Shown here piece by piece: positions 24,814 through 33,271 of a stretch of 64,000 nucleotides of DNA (positions are counted from its first letter, which is position 1; every line of letters starts with the position of its first letter). The stretch is from Candidatus Didemnitutus sp. (GTDB taxonomy: Bacteria > Verrucomicrobiota > Verrucomicrobiia > Opitutales > Opitutaceae). The position numbers and the translations under genes are program-made. Location of the stretch: positions 186,001 through 250,000 of the forward strand of contig JAHCAY010000003.1 of assembly GCA_019634575.1 (NCBI GenBank), written 5' to 3'. Below the pieces are notes generated by a model, which saw only the letters and a program-made list of their open reading frames with translations, was not told the origin of the DNA and made no database searches.

Positions 24814-25890
24814 ATGCAAACCGCCTTCCGTTGGTATGGTCACTCCGACCGCGTGCCGCTGCTCTGGCTGCGGCAAATGACGCCGCGTCCGCTCGTCGTC
24901 ACGCACCTCGCGCACATTCCGCCCGGCGAAGTCTGGCCGGTCGAGGACCTGCGCCGACTCCGCGACGAACTCGCCGAACAGGAACTCGCGCTCGGTCCCA
25001 TCGAGAGCGTTTTCTGGACCGACGACATGAAGCTCGGCCGCGGCGACCGCGACCTGCACATCGAGAATTACATCCAGACGCTCGCCAACATCCGCGCCGC
25101 GTTTCCCGACGCCGGCGAGATCATCGTCACGTATAACCTGATGCCGCTCGACTGGGGCCGCACCGAGCTCGCGCATCTCCACCCGAACGGCACGCGCGGC
25201 CTCGCCTACGATCACGCCGCGATGGCCCGCATCGATCTCTCGCACGGCCTCTTCCTCCCGGGCTGGGGCCGCCGCTACAGCCGCGAGGAATTCAGCGCGC
25301 TGCAAAAAGCCTACGCCGATCTCGGCGTCTCCGGCTTCTGGGAAAACGTCCGTTACGCGCTCAAAGCCATCATCCCCGCCGCCGCCGCGAGTAACATCCG
25401 TCTCGCCGCGCACCCGAACGATCCGCCGTGGTCCTACCTCGGCTTGCCCGCGTTCCTCTGCAACGCCGCGGACATCCGCCGCCTCCTCGCGCTCTATCCG
25501 CACCGCTCGAACGCGATTTGCTTTTGCACCGGCTCCTACGGCGCAGATCCCGCGAACGACATCGTCGGCATGATCCGCGAGTTCAAGGACTCCATCGCGT
25601 GGGCGCATCTGCGCAGCGTAAAAACCACCGCGGAAAAAACCTTCCACGAAGCCGACCACGCCGACCTCACCGCCAACGTCGACCTGCTCGCGGTCATGCG
25701 CACGCTCGTCGAAATCGGTTGGGACGGCGTCTTCCGCTCCGATCACGGCCTCGACCTGCTCCACGAAAGCGACTCGGTCACCAACGGCTATCCCGCCATC
25801 GATCGCTACGCGGCGAACAAGATGCTCTGGGCCTACCAGCGCGCGCTGAAAAGCGCCCTGCCCGCCCGCGCCGCCGCGTCCGCTTCGTAA
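24814..25890 (+). CDS. uxuA: D-mannonate dehydratase UxuA
   Basis: The 358-residue protein dehydrates D-mannonate to 2-keto-3-deoxygluconate. I start it at the ATG at 24814, 26 bp after eda; longer readings in this frame overlap eda and are not credible. Family blocks are FRWYGHSDRVPLLWLRQ at the N-terminus, GPIESVFWTDDMKLGRGDRD, LAAHPNDPPW (about residue 200), ICFCTGSYGA (about 235) and FRSDHGLDLLHES near the C-terminus, where His, Cys and Asp contribute the metal site. It completes the branch UxaC, UxaE, SDR, UxuA that turns galacturonate into KDG. Confidence 0.93.
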   Translation: MQTAFRWYGHSDRVPLLWLRQMTPRPLVVTHLAHIPPGEVWPVEDLRRLRDELAEQELALGPIESVFWTDDMKLGRGDRDLHIENYIQTLANIRAAFPDAGEIIVTYNLMPLDWGRTELAHLHPNGTRGLAYDHAAMARIDLSHGLFLPGWGRRYSREEFSALQKAYADLGVSGFWENVRYALKAIIPAAAASNIRLAAHPNDPPWSYLGLPAFLCNAADIRRLLALYPHRSNAICFCTGSYGADPANDIVGMIREFKDSIAWAHLRSVKTTAEKTFHEADHADLTANVDLLAVMRTLVEIGWDGVFRSDHGLDLLHESDSVTNGYPAIDRYAANKMLWAYQRALKSALPARAAASAS

Positions 25891-25914
25891 TTTTTCCCCA
25901 AACCCGACATCATC

Positions 25915-27012
25915 ATGTCACTCCCGATCAAACCCGCCAACAGTGTCGCATTTGACCAGATTTCGCTCGGCGAAGTCATGCTCCGCCTCGATCCGGGCGA
26001 AGGCCGTATCCGCACGGCCCGCTCCTTCACCGCTTGGGAAGGTGGCGGCGAATACAACACCTCGCGCGGCCTCCGCAAATGCTTCGGCCTGAAAACGGCC
26101 GTCTGCACCGCGTTCGTCGACAACGAGGTCGGCCACCTCGTCGAAGACTTCATCATGCAAGGCGGCGTCGCGACCGACTTCATCAAGTGGCGCGAGGACG
26201 ACGGCATCGGCCGCACCGTCCGGAACGGCCTCAACTTCACCGAGCGCGGCTACGGCATCCGTGGCGCCGTCGGCTGCCCCGATCGCGGCAACACCGCCGC
26301 CTCGCAGCTCAAGCCCGGCGACTTCGACTGGGAGCACATCTTCGGCAAGCTCGGCGCGCGCTGGTTCCACACCGGCGGCATCTTCGCCGCGCTGTCGTCC
26401 TCGACTGCCGAACTCACCATCGAGGCCGTCAAGGCCGCGAAGAAGCACGGCACGATCGTCAGCTACGATCTCAACTACCGCCCGTCCCTCTGGAAAACCA
26501 TCGGCGGCCTGAAGAAGGCCCAGGAGGTCAACCGCGAGATCGCGAAGTATGTCGACGTCATGATCGGCAACGAGGAGGACTTCACCGCCTCGCTCGGCTT
26601 CGAGGTCAAGGGCGCCGACCACAACATCTCCAAGATCGAGATCGACGCCTTCAAGGACATGATCGGCACCGCCGTGAAGGAGTTCCCGAACTTCAAGGTC
26701 GCCGCCACCACGCTCCGCCGCGTCATCACCGCGACGAAGAACGATTGGTCCGCGATCCTCTGGCACGACGGCCAGTTCTACGAGAGCCGCAAGTATCCCG
26801 AGCTCGAGATCCTCGACCGCGTCGGCGGCGGCGACTCTTTCGCCTCGGGCCTGCAGTTCGGCTTCATGACCTTCAACGACCCGCAAAAAGCCGTCCAATA
26901 CGGCGCCGCCCACGGCGCCCTCGCCAGCACCACGCCCGGCGACACCTCGATGGCCACCCGCAAGGAAGTCGAGAAGACCATGGGTGGCGGCGGCGCTCGC
27001 GTCGTCCGCTAA
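25915..27012 (+). CDS. kdgK: 2-keto-3-deoxygluconate kinase (PfkB family)
   Basis: The 365-residue sugar kinase of the ribokinase/PfkB family phosphorylates KDG to KDPG with ATP. Visible are the substrate-binding N-terminal strand (ISLGEVMLRLDPG), WEGGGEYNTSRGL near residue 41, SYDLNYRPSLW (about 183) typical of KDG kinases, and the catalytic segment DRVGGGDSFASGLQFG (about 302), whose Asp is the general base. It follows uxuA by 24 bp, completes the shared lower pathway with eda, and is followed by a strong intrinsic terminator at 27072. Confidence 0.92.
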   Translation: MSLPIKPANSVAFDQISLGEVMLRLDPGEGRIRTARSFTAWEGGGEYNTSRGLRKCFGLKTAVCTAFVDNEVGHLVEDFIMQGGVATDFIKWREDDGIGRTVRNGLNFTERGYGIRGAVGCPDRGNTAASQLKPGDFDWEHIFGKLGARWFHTGGIFAALSSSTAELTIEAVKAAKKHGTIVSYDLNYRPSLWKTIGGLKKAQEVNREIAKYVDVMIGNEEDFTASLGFEVKGADHNISKIEIDAFKDMIGTAVKEFPNFKVAATTLRRVITATKNDWSAILWHDGQFYESRKYPELEILDRVGGGDSFASGLQFGFMTFNDPQKAVQYGAAHGALASTTPGDTSMATRKEVEKTMGGGGARVVR

Positions 27013-27071
27013 ACTCGGCTCTGTCATCGCGAGGCCCGCAACGCGGGCTGTGGCGATCCATCTGATTTCTC

Positions 27072-27103
27072 AGCCCGAGCCTAGCGCTCGGGCTTTTCTT
27101 TTG
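27072..27103 (+). terminator. intrinsic terminator after kdgK
   Basis: AGCCCGAGC (27072-27080), a 5-nt loop and GCTCGGGCT (27086-27094) form a perfect 9-bp GC-rich stem, followed by TTTCTTTTG. It ends the eda-uxuA-kdgK transcript. Confidence 0.92.
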
Positions 27104-27215
27104 TCCGCGCAAGCACGCTCGCTCGCCTCACGCCGCCGCGCGCACTGCGCCCCATAGTGTCCATCAGGTTTATCAATTAACGCTCCGCGTGCGTGCGCCG
27201 CTACAGTGCGGCGCC

Positions 27216-28325
27216 ATGCAATTCCTTTCCGCTCCCGCGCGCCGCCTCCCTCGCCTTCTCTCGCTCGGCACTCTCGCCGCACTCGCGCTCTCGGCCACTG
27301 CCGCCAAACGCCCGTATCGCCCCGCCGAGCCGCTGCCCGCCGGCACGTTCATTGATCTCCACTGCCACACCGCTGGCATCGGCGCCGGTGGCAGCGGGTG
27401 CTACGTCTCGCCGGAACTCCTCCACAGCTATAAACTCGCGTTCTATCTCCGCTCGTTCGGCGTCACCGCGCGCGAACTCCGCGAGCACGGCGACGCCCTC
27501 GTCCTCGATCGTCTCTCCGCCCGCCTCGCCCGCAGCGAGCACCTCGGCCGCGCCGTCGTCCTTGCCCTCGATGGAGTCGTCGACGCCCACGGTCAACTCG
27601 ACTTCGCGCACACCGAAGTCTATGTGCCCAACGAATTCCTCGCCGAAGAAATCCCCAAGCACCCTAATCTCCTCTGGGGTGCCAGCGTGAATCCCTACCG
27701 TCCCGACGCGCTCGCCCGTCTCGAGTGGGCCAAAGCCCACGGCGCCGTCCTGGTGAAATGGTTGCCGTCGATCCAGCACATCGATCCAGCCGACGAACAC
27801 CTCGTTCCCTTCTACCGCAAGCTCGTCGAACTCCACTTGCCGCTCCTCGTGCACACCGGCGACGAGCATTCCTTCACGCGCGCCGAAAATCACCTCGGCG
27901 ATCCCGACCGCCTACGCCTGCCGTTACGCGAAGGAGTGACCGTCATCGCCGCGCACGCCGCCACGACCGGCAAAATCGACGGCGAGCGTTGCTTCGACCG
28001 CCTTGCCCGTCTCATGTCCGAACACCCGAATCTCTACGCCGACATCTCCTCGCTCACCCAACTCAACAAGCGCGCCTACCTCGCCGAACTGCTCACGCGC
28101 CCCGAATTCGCGCATCGCCTCCTTTACGGCACCGACTATCCGCTCGTCGAAATCCGCGCGCTCGTCTCGCCGTGGTATTTCCCGCGTCAACTCACTCTGC
28201 GCCAGCGCTGGCAAATCGCCCGCCTCTCCAATCCGTGGGATCGTGATGTCGCGTTGAAACAAGCCCTCGGCTTTCCCGCCGACTGCTGGATCCGTCCCGA
28301 GCAGTTGCTCTCCCACGCGGACTGA
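27216..28325 (+). CDS. exported amidohydrolase-family (TIM-barrel) protein
   Basis: The protein is 369 residues from the ATG at 27216. A basic start and hydrophobic stretch (LPRLLSLGTLAALALSATAAK) make a signal peptide. The mature domain has amidohydrolase-2 features: FIDLHCHTAG (metal His-x-His near residue 50), LLVHTGDEHSF (His near 215), VTVIAAHAATTG (His near 246) and LLYGTDYPL (Asp near 312). These predict a metal-dependent hydrolase or lactonase-type enzyme. It follows the kdgK terminator and precedes the oligogalacturonide lyase, so a sugar-acid or lactone substrate is possible but not shown. The export signal is unusual for this superfamily. Confidence 0.72.
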   Translation: MQFLSAPARRLPRLLSLGTLAALALSATAAKRPYRPAEPLPAGTFIDLHCHTAGIGAGGSGCYVSPELLHSYKLAFYLRSFGVTARELREHGDALVLDRLSARLARSEHLGRAVVLALDGVVDAHGQLDFAHTEVYVPNEFLAEEIPKHPNLLWGASVNPYRPDALARLEWAKAHGAVLVKWLPSIQHIDPADEHLVPFYRKLVELHLPLLVHTGDEHSFTRAENHLGDPDRLRLPLREGVTVIAAHAATTGKIDGERCFDRLARLMSEHPNLYADISSLTQLNKRAYLAELLTRPEFAHRLLYGTDYPLVEIRALVSPWYFPRQLTLRQRWQIARLSNPWDRDVALKQALGFPADCWIRPEQLLSHAD

Positions 28326-28402
28326 CCGAACACCGACTCGCTTCCCCTCGCCCCGTATCCGCTTTCAGTAGCCGGCGACGCCCTGCTGGCGTCTTACTCC
28401 GC

Positions 28403-29683
28403 ATGTCGCCCCGCCGCCCCGCTCTCTTCGTCCTCACCTGCACGCTCGCGCTCACCACCCGCTTCGTTGCCGCTGAAAACGCTCCCGCCGAGCCTCCGCG
28501 CGAGTGGATCGATCCCGCCACCGGCCACCGCGTCATCCGCCTCACCGACGAGCCGGGCTCGAACAGTTTTTATTTCAACTTCAACGCCTTCAGCCCCGAC
28601 GGACGCTGGATGGTCTACACGACCCCGAAAGGCGGCATCTCCGCCCTCGAGCTCGCCACACGCCACGCCAAGAAACTCGTCGACGGCCCCGCGCGCACCA
28701 TCGTCGTGAGCCACCGCACCTCGACGCTCTTCTACTCCCACCCGGCGTCGGCAGAACACCCTGCTTCCGTCTGGAAATGCGACATCGACACCGGCGAGTC
28801 GCGTAAACTCGTCGACCTCCCGCCCCGCGCCACCGTCGTCGCGATCAACGCCGACGACACGCTCGGCGCCGGCACCTACATCGAGGGCGACGCCGACGCC
28901 GATGGCGCCTACGACGGCAAGCCGCACACCGGTGGCTCGCGCCTGTCGCCCGTCAACCAAGGCGAGCCCGCCAACAAATCCGAGATGATGACGCGCCGCC
29001 TCAACGCGAAGCTCCCGATGACGCTCTTCACCATCGATCTCGCGACCGGCAAGCTCACGAAGCTCCTCGAGCACGATACCAACTGGCTCAACCACCTCCA
29101 GTTCTCGCCCACCGATCCCACGCTGCTCCTCTACTGCCACGAAGGCCACTGGCAGCTCGTCGACCGCATTTGGACCATCCGCACCGACGGCACGCAAAAA
29201 CAGCTGATTCACCGCCGCACCATGCAAATGGAGATCGCCGGCCACGAATGGTGGGGCGCGGACGGCCAGACGATCTACTACCAACTCCACTTCCCGCGCG
29301 GCGGCCGCACCTCGTTCATCGCCAGCTACAACGTCGCGACCCGCGAACGCACCTGGCTGCAATACGATGCGGCGACGCAATCCTCCATCCACGACAATTC
29401 CTCGCCCGACCAGAAACTCTTCTGCGGCGACGGCGACAACCAGTCGCCCTGGATATTTCTCTTTCGCCCGAAGCTCGTGACCGATCGCGGCACTCTCGGC
29501 GAAAACCTCATTCGCGGCGGCTACGTCGAGTCCGAAAAGCTCGTCGACATGTCGAAACACAACTACCGCCTCGAGCCGAACCCCATGTTCACGCCCGATC
29601 AGAAGTTCATCATCTTTCGCTCGAACATCCTCGGCCCCGACTACGCCTTCGCCGTCGAGATTGCGCGCGCCGCCGGCCACTGA
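28403..29683 (+). CDS. exported oligogalacturonide lyase-like protein (PL22-type beta-propeller)
   Basis: The 426-residue product has a signal peptide (RPALFVLTCTLALTTRFVAAE) and then the beta-propeller repeats of the oligogalacturonate lyase family. Recognisable pieces are WIDPATGHRVIRLTDEPGSN, NFNAFSPDGRWMVYTTPKGG, EGHWQLVDRIWTIRTDG, AGHEWWGADGQTIYY and RLEPNPMFTPDQKFIIF. Conserved His and Gln residues in these segments coordinate the Mn ion in characterised PL22 enzymes. PL22 splits short oligogalacturonides to unsaturated monouronates that feed KduI. Cytoplasmic members are common, so export here is notable and places the last depolymerisation step outside the cytoplasm. Confidence 0.8.
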   Translation: MSPRRPALFVLTCTLALTTRFVAAENAPAEPPREWIDPATGHRVIRLTDEPGSNSFYFNFNAFSPDGRWMVYTTPKGGISALELATRHAKKLVDGPARTIVVSHRTSTLFYSHPASAEHPASVWKCDIDTGESRKLVDLPPRATVVAINADDTLGAGTYIEGDADADGAYDGKPHTGGSRLSPVNQGEPANKSEMMTRRLNAKLPMTLFTIDLATGKLTKLLEHDTNWLNHLQFSPTDPTLLLYCHEGHWQLVDRIWTIRTDGTQKQLIHRRTMQMEIAGHEWWGADGQTIYYQLHFPRGGRTSFIASYNVATRERTWLQYDAATQSSIHDNSSPDQKLFCGDGDNQSPWIFLFRPKLVTDRGTLGENLIRGGYVESEKLVDMSKHNYRLEPNPMFTPDQKFIIFRSNILGPDYAFAVEIARAAGH

Positions 29684-29811
29684 TCCTCAAATGATCGAGC
29701 GTCAGCCGCGCTGGGTGCGGTAGGGCGCGACCGCCGGACGCGTCGCCCCACGCGCCATTCTCCTCGACCGCCTCGCGCGCTTAGCCCAGCTTCTTGCGAT
29801 TCATTTCCCCC

Positions 29812-30642
29812 ATGAGCTGGCACTACGCTGAAGGCAAAGAGCAACGCGGCCCGGTTTCGGAAGGAGAGATTCTCTCCCTAATCGCAAACGGCCGCATCAC
29901 CCGCGCGACGCTTGTCTGGCGCCAAGGCATGTCCGCATGGCAACCCGCGCAGGACACCGAGTTGTTCGGCGCGCCGCCGCTCCCGGCCGACGCCGCTTCC
30001 GCCCCCGCCACGCATCGCTGCATCATCACCGGCAAGCTCTACCCCGCGTCGCAAATCATCCAGACGCCCGACGGCCCCGTGTCGCACGAGGGTAAGGATA
30101 TCTATTACCAATCCCGCCGCGAAGGCGCGCCGGTGCCCGTGGCCGAGGGCGTGAGCAACGCCCGCGCCGACGGCAAATACGTCGTCGTGCCGGTTGCCAA
30201 CCCGAAACTGCCCGCGCGCTGCGTGAAGACCAACGCGCCCGTCACCTCCACCGAGTCCAAGCACAAGACGCTCTATTGGTATCCGCCGCTCCTCGCGCTC
30301 ACGATTCTGCTCAATCTGCTGATCTTTTTCATTCTCTACCTGATTTTCCGGAAAAAGATCGCCATCGACATCCCGATCAGCGCCGCCGGCCGCAAGATCG
30401 TGCGCAACCACGCCTTCATCGCTTGGGGCGCGGTGCTGCTCGGCCTCGTCTGCCTCGTCATCGCCATTGCCGAGCCCACGCTTGTCGCGCTCTTCCTGCT
30501 GACTGCTCCGCTCATCATCGGCGGCCTGGTCTACGGCGCTTTCAAAGCCACCCTTCTCCGCGCCGCGAAACTCCGCAACGGCGAGGTTTGGCTCGCCGGC
30601 GCCTCGCGCGAATTTGTCGAATCGCTGCCGCGCTACTCGTGA
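29812..30642 (+). CDS. GYF_2/DUF4339-domain membrane protein
   Basis: The protein is 276 residues from the ATG at 29812. Residues 1-55 form a GYF_2 (DUF4339) domain (MSWHYAEGKEQRGPVSEGEI, GRITRATLVWRQGMSAWQPA), a small motif thought to bind proline-rich partners. A short Pro/Ala linker leads to a middle segment with RCIITGKLYPASQ and CVKTNAPVTS. Two hydrophobic regions follow (about 164-183; about 200-245, probably two helices). The cellular role is unknown. It is separate from the pectin genes and has no obvious operon partner. Confidence 0.75.
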   Translation: MSWHYAEGKEQRGPVSEGEILSLIANGRITRATLVWRQGMSAWQPAQDTELFGAPPLPADAASAPATHRCIITGKLYPASQIIQTPDGPVSHEGKDIYYQSRREGAPVPVAEGVSNARADGKYVVVPVANPKLPARCVKTNAPVTSTESKHKTLYWYPPLLALTILLNLLIFFILYLIFRKKIAIDIPISAAGRKIVRNHAFIAWGAVLLGLVCLVIAIAEPTLVALFLLTAPLIIGGLVYGAFKATLLRAAKLRNGEVWLAGASREFVESLPRYS

Positions 30643-30777
30643 CGCGTGCGCCGCGCCACGACGCGCGCAACTCAGGCCGAGCCTTGGCCAACTGATGCGC
30701 GGCGGCTTCGTGCCATCGGCGTAAGGTGCTCGTTCGACGGCCCGCCGTCGCGGACCGCACCTTTGTCCTTTGGCCCC

Positions 30778-31695
30778 ATGAAGACCAGTCGCCGCGACTT
30801 CCTCAAAACCGGCCTGGCGCTCGCCGCGACCGTTTCCGCCGGTCGTTTCACCCGCGCCCTCGCCGCCGACGTCCCCGCCGCGCCGCGCACCATTCTCGCC
30901 GCCGTCCGCGACGGCACGCGCACCGCGATGCTCGACCGCGCCCTCGCCGAACTGGGCGGCCTCAGCCAGTTCGTTCGTCCGGGCCAGACCGTGTTGATCA
31001 AACCCAACATCGGTTGGGACGTCGCCCCCGACCTCGGCGCCAACACCCATCCCGAGCTCGTCGGGCACCTCGTGAAACTCTGCCGCGACGCCGGCGCGAA
31101 GTCCGTCAGCGTCTTCGACCACACCTGCGACCAATGGCAGCGCTGCTACGCCACCAGCGGCATCGAGCCGGCCGTGCGTGACGCCGGCGGCATTGTCGTC
31201 ACCGGCGACGACCACGCACTCTACCGCCCGGTCGAGATCCCGCGCGGCGTGAAGCTCAAGTCCGCCGAAGTGCACTCCCTCGTCCTCGACAGCGATGTGT
31301 TCATCAACGTGCCCGTGCTCAAACACCACAGCGGCTCGCTCATGACCGGTGCCGCGAAGAACCTCATGGGCGTCGTCTGGGATCGCCGGTTCTACCATCG
31401 CAACGACCTGCACCAGTGCATCGCGGACTTCCTCACCTTCCGAAAGCCCGACCTCAACATCGTCGACGCCTACCACCCGATGGTGCGCAACGGACCGCGT
31501 GGCCGCGCCGCCGATGACGTCGTCGAACTCCGCAGCCTGCTCGCGTCGACCGACATCGTCGCCGTCGACACCGCCGCCGCGCGCCTGCTCAACCAAAATC
31601 CCGCCGACATACGCCACATCGGCCTGGCCGCCGCACACGGCGTCGGCACGACGAACCTCGACGCGCTCGACATTCGCCGCGTCAAGCTCGCCTGA
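30778..31695 (+). CDS. Tat-exported DUF362 protein
   Basis: The 305-residue protein opens with a twin-arginine signal (MKTSRRDFLKTGLALAAT). It then shows the DUF362 fold: GQTVLIKPNIGWDVAP near residue 70, THPELVGHLVKLCRDAGA, DSDVFINVPVLKHHSG near 180 and GAAKNLMGVVWDR. DUF362 proteins often accompany ferredoxin-type iron-sulfur modules but have no agreed function. The stop is 3 bp before the GTG of the polyferredoxin gene, so the two form an operon. Tat export suggests folding, perhaps with a cofactor, before transport. Confidence 0.82.
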   Translation: MKTSRRDFLKTGLALAATVSAGRFTRALAADVPAAPRTILAAVRDGTRTAMLDRALAELGGLSQFVRPGQTVLIKPNIGWDVAPDLGANTHPELVGHLVKLCRDAGAKSVSVFDHTCDQWQRCYATSGIEPAVRDAGGIVVTGDDHALYRPVEIPRGVKLKSAEVHSLVLDSDVFINVPVLKHHSGSLMTGAAKNLMGVVWDRRFYHRNDLHQCIADFLTFRKPDLNIVDAYHPMVRNGPRGRAADDVVELRSLLASTDIVAVDTAAARLLNQNPADIRHIGLAAAHGVGTTNLDALDIRRVKLA

Positions 31696-31698
31696 GCC

Positions 31699-33207
31699 GT
31701 GCGCCGCTGGCTGAAACCGCTCCGCGTCCTCCTCGCAGTCGTATTTTTCGGCGTCCTCTCCGCCGCGTTCCTCGATTTCCGGGGCCTCATGCCGACGCGG
31801 CTCGCACACGCGTTCGCGGCGATGCAACTCGGCCCCGCGACACTCGCCGCCGTCGCCGGCAGTGCGCTCGCCGCCGGCTCGGTCGCGCTGCTGTTGATCG
31901 TCACGCTGCTCTTCGGCCGCGTCTATTGTTCCGTCATTTGCCCGCTCGGGATTCTCCAAGACGCTATCGCACGCCTGCGACCACGCCGCCGCACCGCGAC
32001 GCGCTTTGCTCCGGAAAACAAAACCATCCGCTACGGCTTCCTGACCAGCGCGCTTCTCGCAGTCGCCCTTGGCGCGACCGGCGTGGCCTTCACACTGCTC
32101 GATCCCTACAGCCACTTCGGCCGCATCACCGCGACGCTCGGCCGGACCGCACTCGTGATCGGCAACAACACACTCGTTCCCGCCGCGCAGACGCTCGGCT
32201 GGCAGGCGCTCTATCGCGTGCCTCCACCGGCCCCGCCGCTGGGACTTGTGCTGTTCGCGACAATCGCCGCCGTCACCGTCGCCGCCCTGGCGCTCTGGCG
32301 CGGTCGGATTTACTGCAACACGGTCTGCCCGGTCGGGACAATTCTCGGACTGCTCTCCCGCGTCAGCGCGTTTCGGCTGACCATCGATCCGGCCGCCTGC
32401 ACCAAATGCGCCGATTGCCTGCGCGCGTGCAAAGCGCAGTGCATCGATCTCCGTGCGGGGCGCGTCGACGCCTCGCGCTGCGTTGCCTGCGCCAACTGTC
32501 TCAGCGCATGCCGGCACGGCGGCATCGCATATCGCTTCGCCTGGCGCCGCACGCAGCGTGCGCCCGATCCCCAGCGACGCGCGCTCGTCGCCGGCGCACT
32601 GGCCGTCCCTCCGTTGGCCGCCCTGCAAGCCGTCGCCGCCGCGCCGCGTCGCGCACCCGTCGCGCCCCCCGGCGCGCACAGCGCCACCCGCCTGCTTGAC
32701 CGTTGCACCGGTTGCCAGTTGTGCGTGACCGCCTGCCCCACGCAGGTGCTGCAACCCGCAGTGTTCGACTACGGCTGGCTCGGATTCGCCAAGCCGCACC
32801 TCGATTTCGAGCGCGCCTTTTGCAACTTCGATTGCCATCGCTGCGGCGACGTCTGCCCAACCGGGGCGATTCTGCCGCTCGCACTCGCCGACAAGCGCCT
32901 CACGAGCGTCGGCACGGCGCAGTTCGAACGCTCCCGCTGCATCGTCGAAACCGACGGCACCGATTGCGCCGCCTGCTCCGAACACTGCCCGACCAAGGCG
33001 GTGAACACCGTGCCTTTCCGCGACAACCTCCGTCTCCCCGCGGTGAACGAATCGCTGTGCATCGGCTGCGGCGCCTGCGAATTCGCCTGTCCCGTGCGTC
33101 CGCAGCGCGCGATCACCGTCACGGCGCGCGCGACGCACACGCGCGCCGCCCAGGCGGTCGAGGCCAGGCCGCAGTTGCCGAAGCCGACGGGCGATTTTCC
33201 GTTCTGA
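31699..33207 (+). CDS. membrane polyferredoxin (NapH-like 4Fe-4S protein)
   Basis: The 502-residue protein starts at a GTG 3 bp after the DUF362 stop. The N-terminal half has several hydrophobic helices and two NapH/CcoG-like cysteine motifs at membrane edges (GRVYCSVICPLG near 78; GRIYCNTVCPVG near 200). The C-terminal half carries six Cys clusters of 4Fe-4S type: CTKCADCLRACKAQC, CVACANCLSAC, CTGCQLCVTACP, CHRCGDVCP, CAACSEHCP and CIGCGACEFACP. It is an electron-transfer membrane protein, likely passing electrons between quinol and periplasmic or cytoplasmic acceptors. Its partner DUF362 protein is Tat-exported, so exchange in the periplasm is plausible. Confidence 0.85.
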   Translation: MRRWLKPLRVLLAVVFFGVLSAAFLDFRGLMPTRLAHAFAAMQLGPATLAAVAGSALAAGSVALLLIVTLLFGRVYCSVICPLGILQDAIARLRPRRRTATRFAPENKTIRYGFLTSALLAVALGATGVAFTLLDPYSHFGRITATLGRTALVIGNNTLVPAAQTLGWQALYRVPPPAPPLGLVLFATIAAVTVAALALWRGRIYCNTVCPVGTILGLLSRVSAFRLTIDPAACTKCADCLRACKAQCIDLRAGRVDASRCVACANCLSACRHGGIAYRFAWRRTQRAPDPQRRALVAGALAVPPLAALQAVAAAPRRAPVAPPGAHSATRLLDRCTGCQLCVTACPTQVLQPAVFDYGWLGFAKPHLDFERAFCNFDCHRCGDVCPTGAILPLALADKRLTSVGTAQFERSRCIVETDGTDCAACSEHCPTKAVNTVPFRDNLRLPAVNESLCIGCGACEFACPVRPQRAITVTARATHTRAAQAVEARPQLPKPTGDFPF

Positions 33208-33271
33208 CGCTCCGCCGCCGCACGGGCAAAGCGACCTTGTCGTTTCCCGGCGCGCCGATTTTCCTCCTCCC

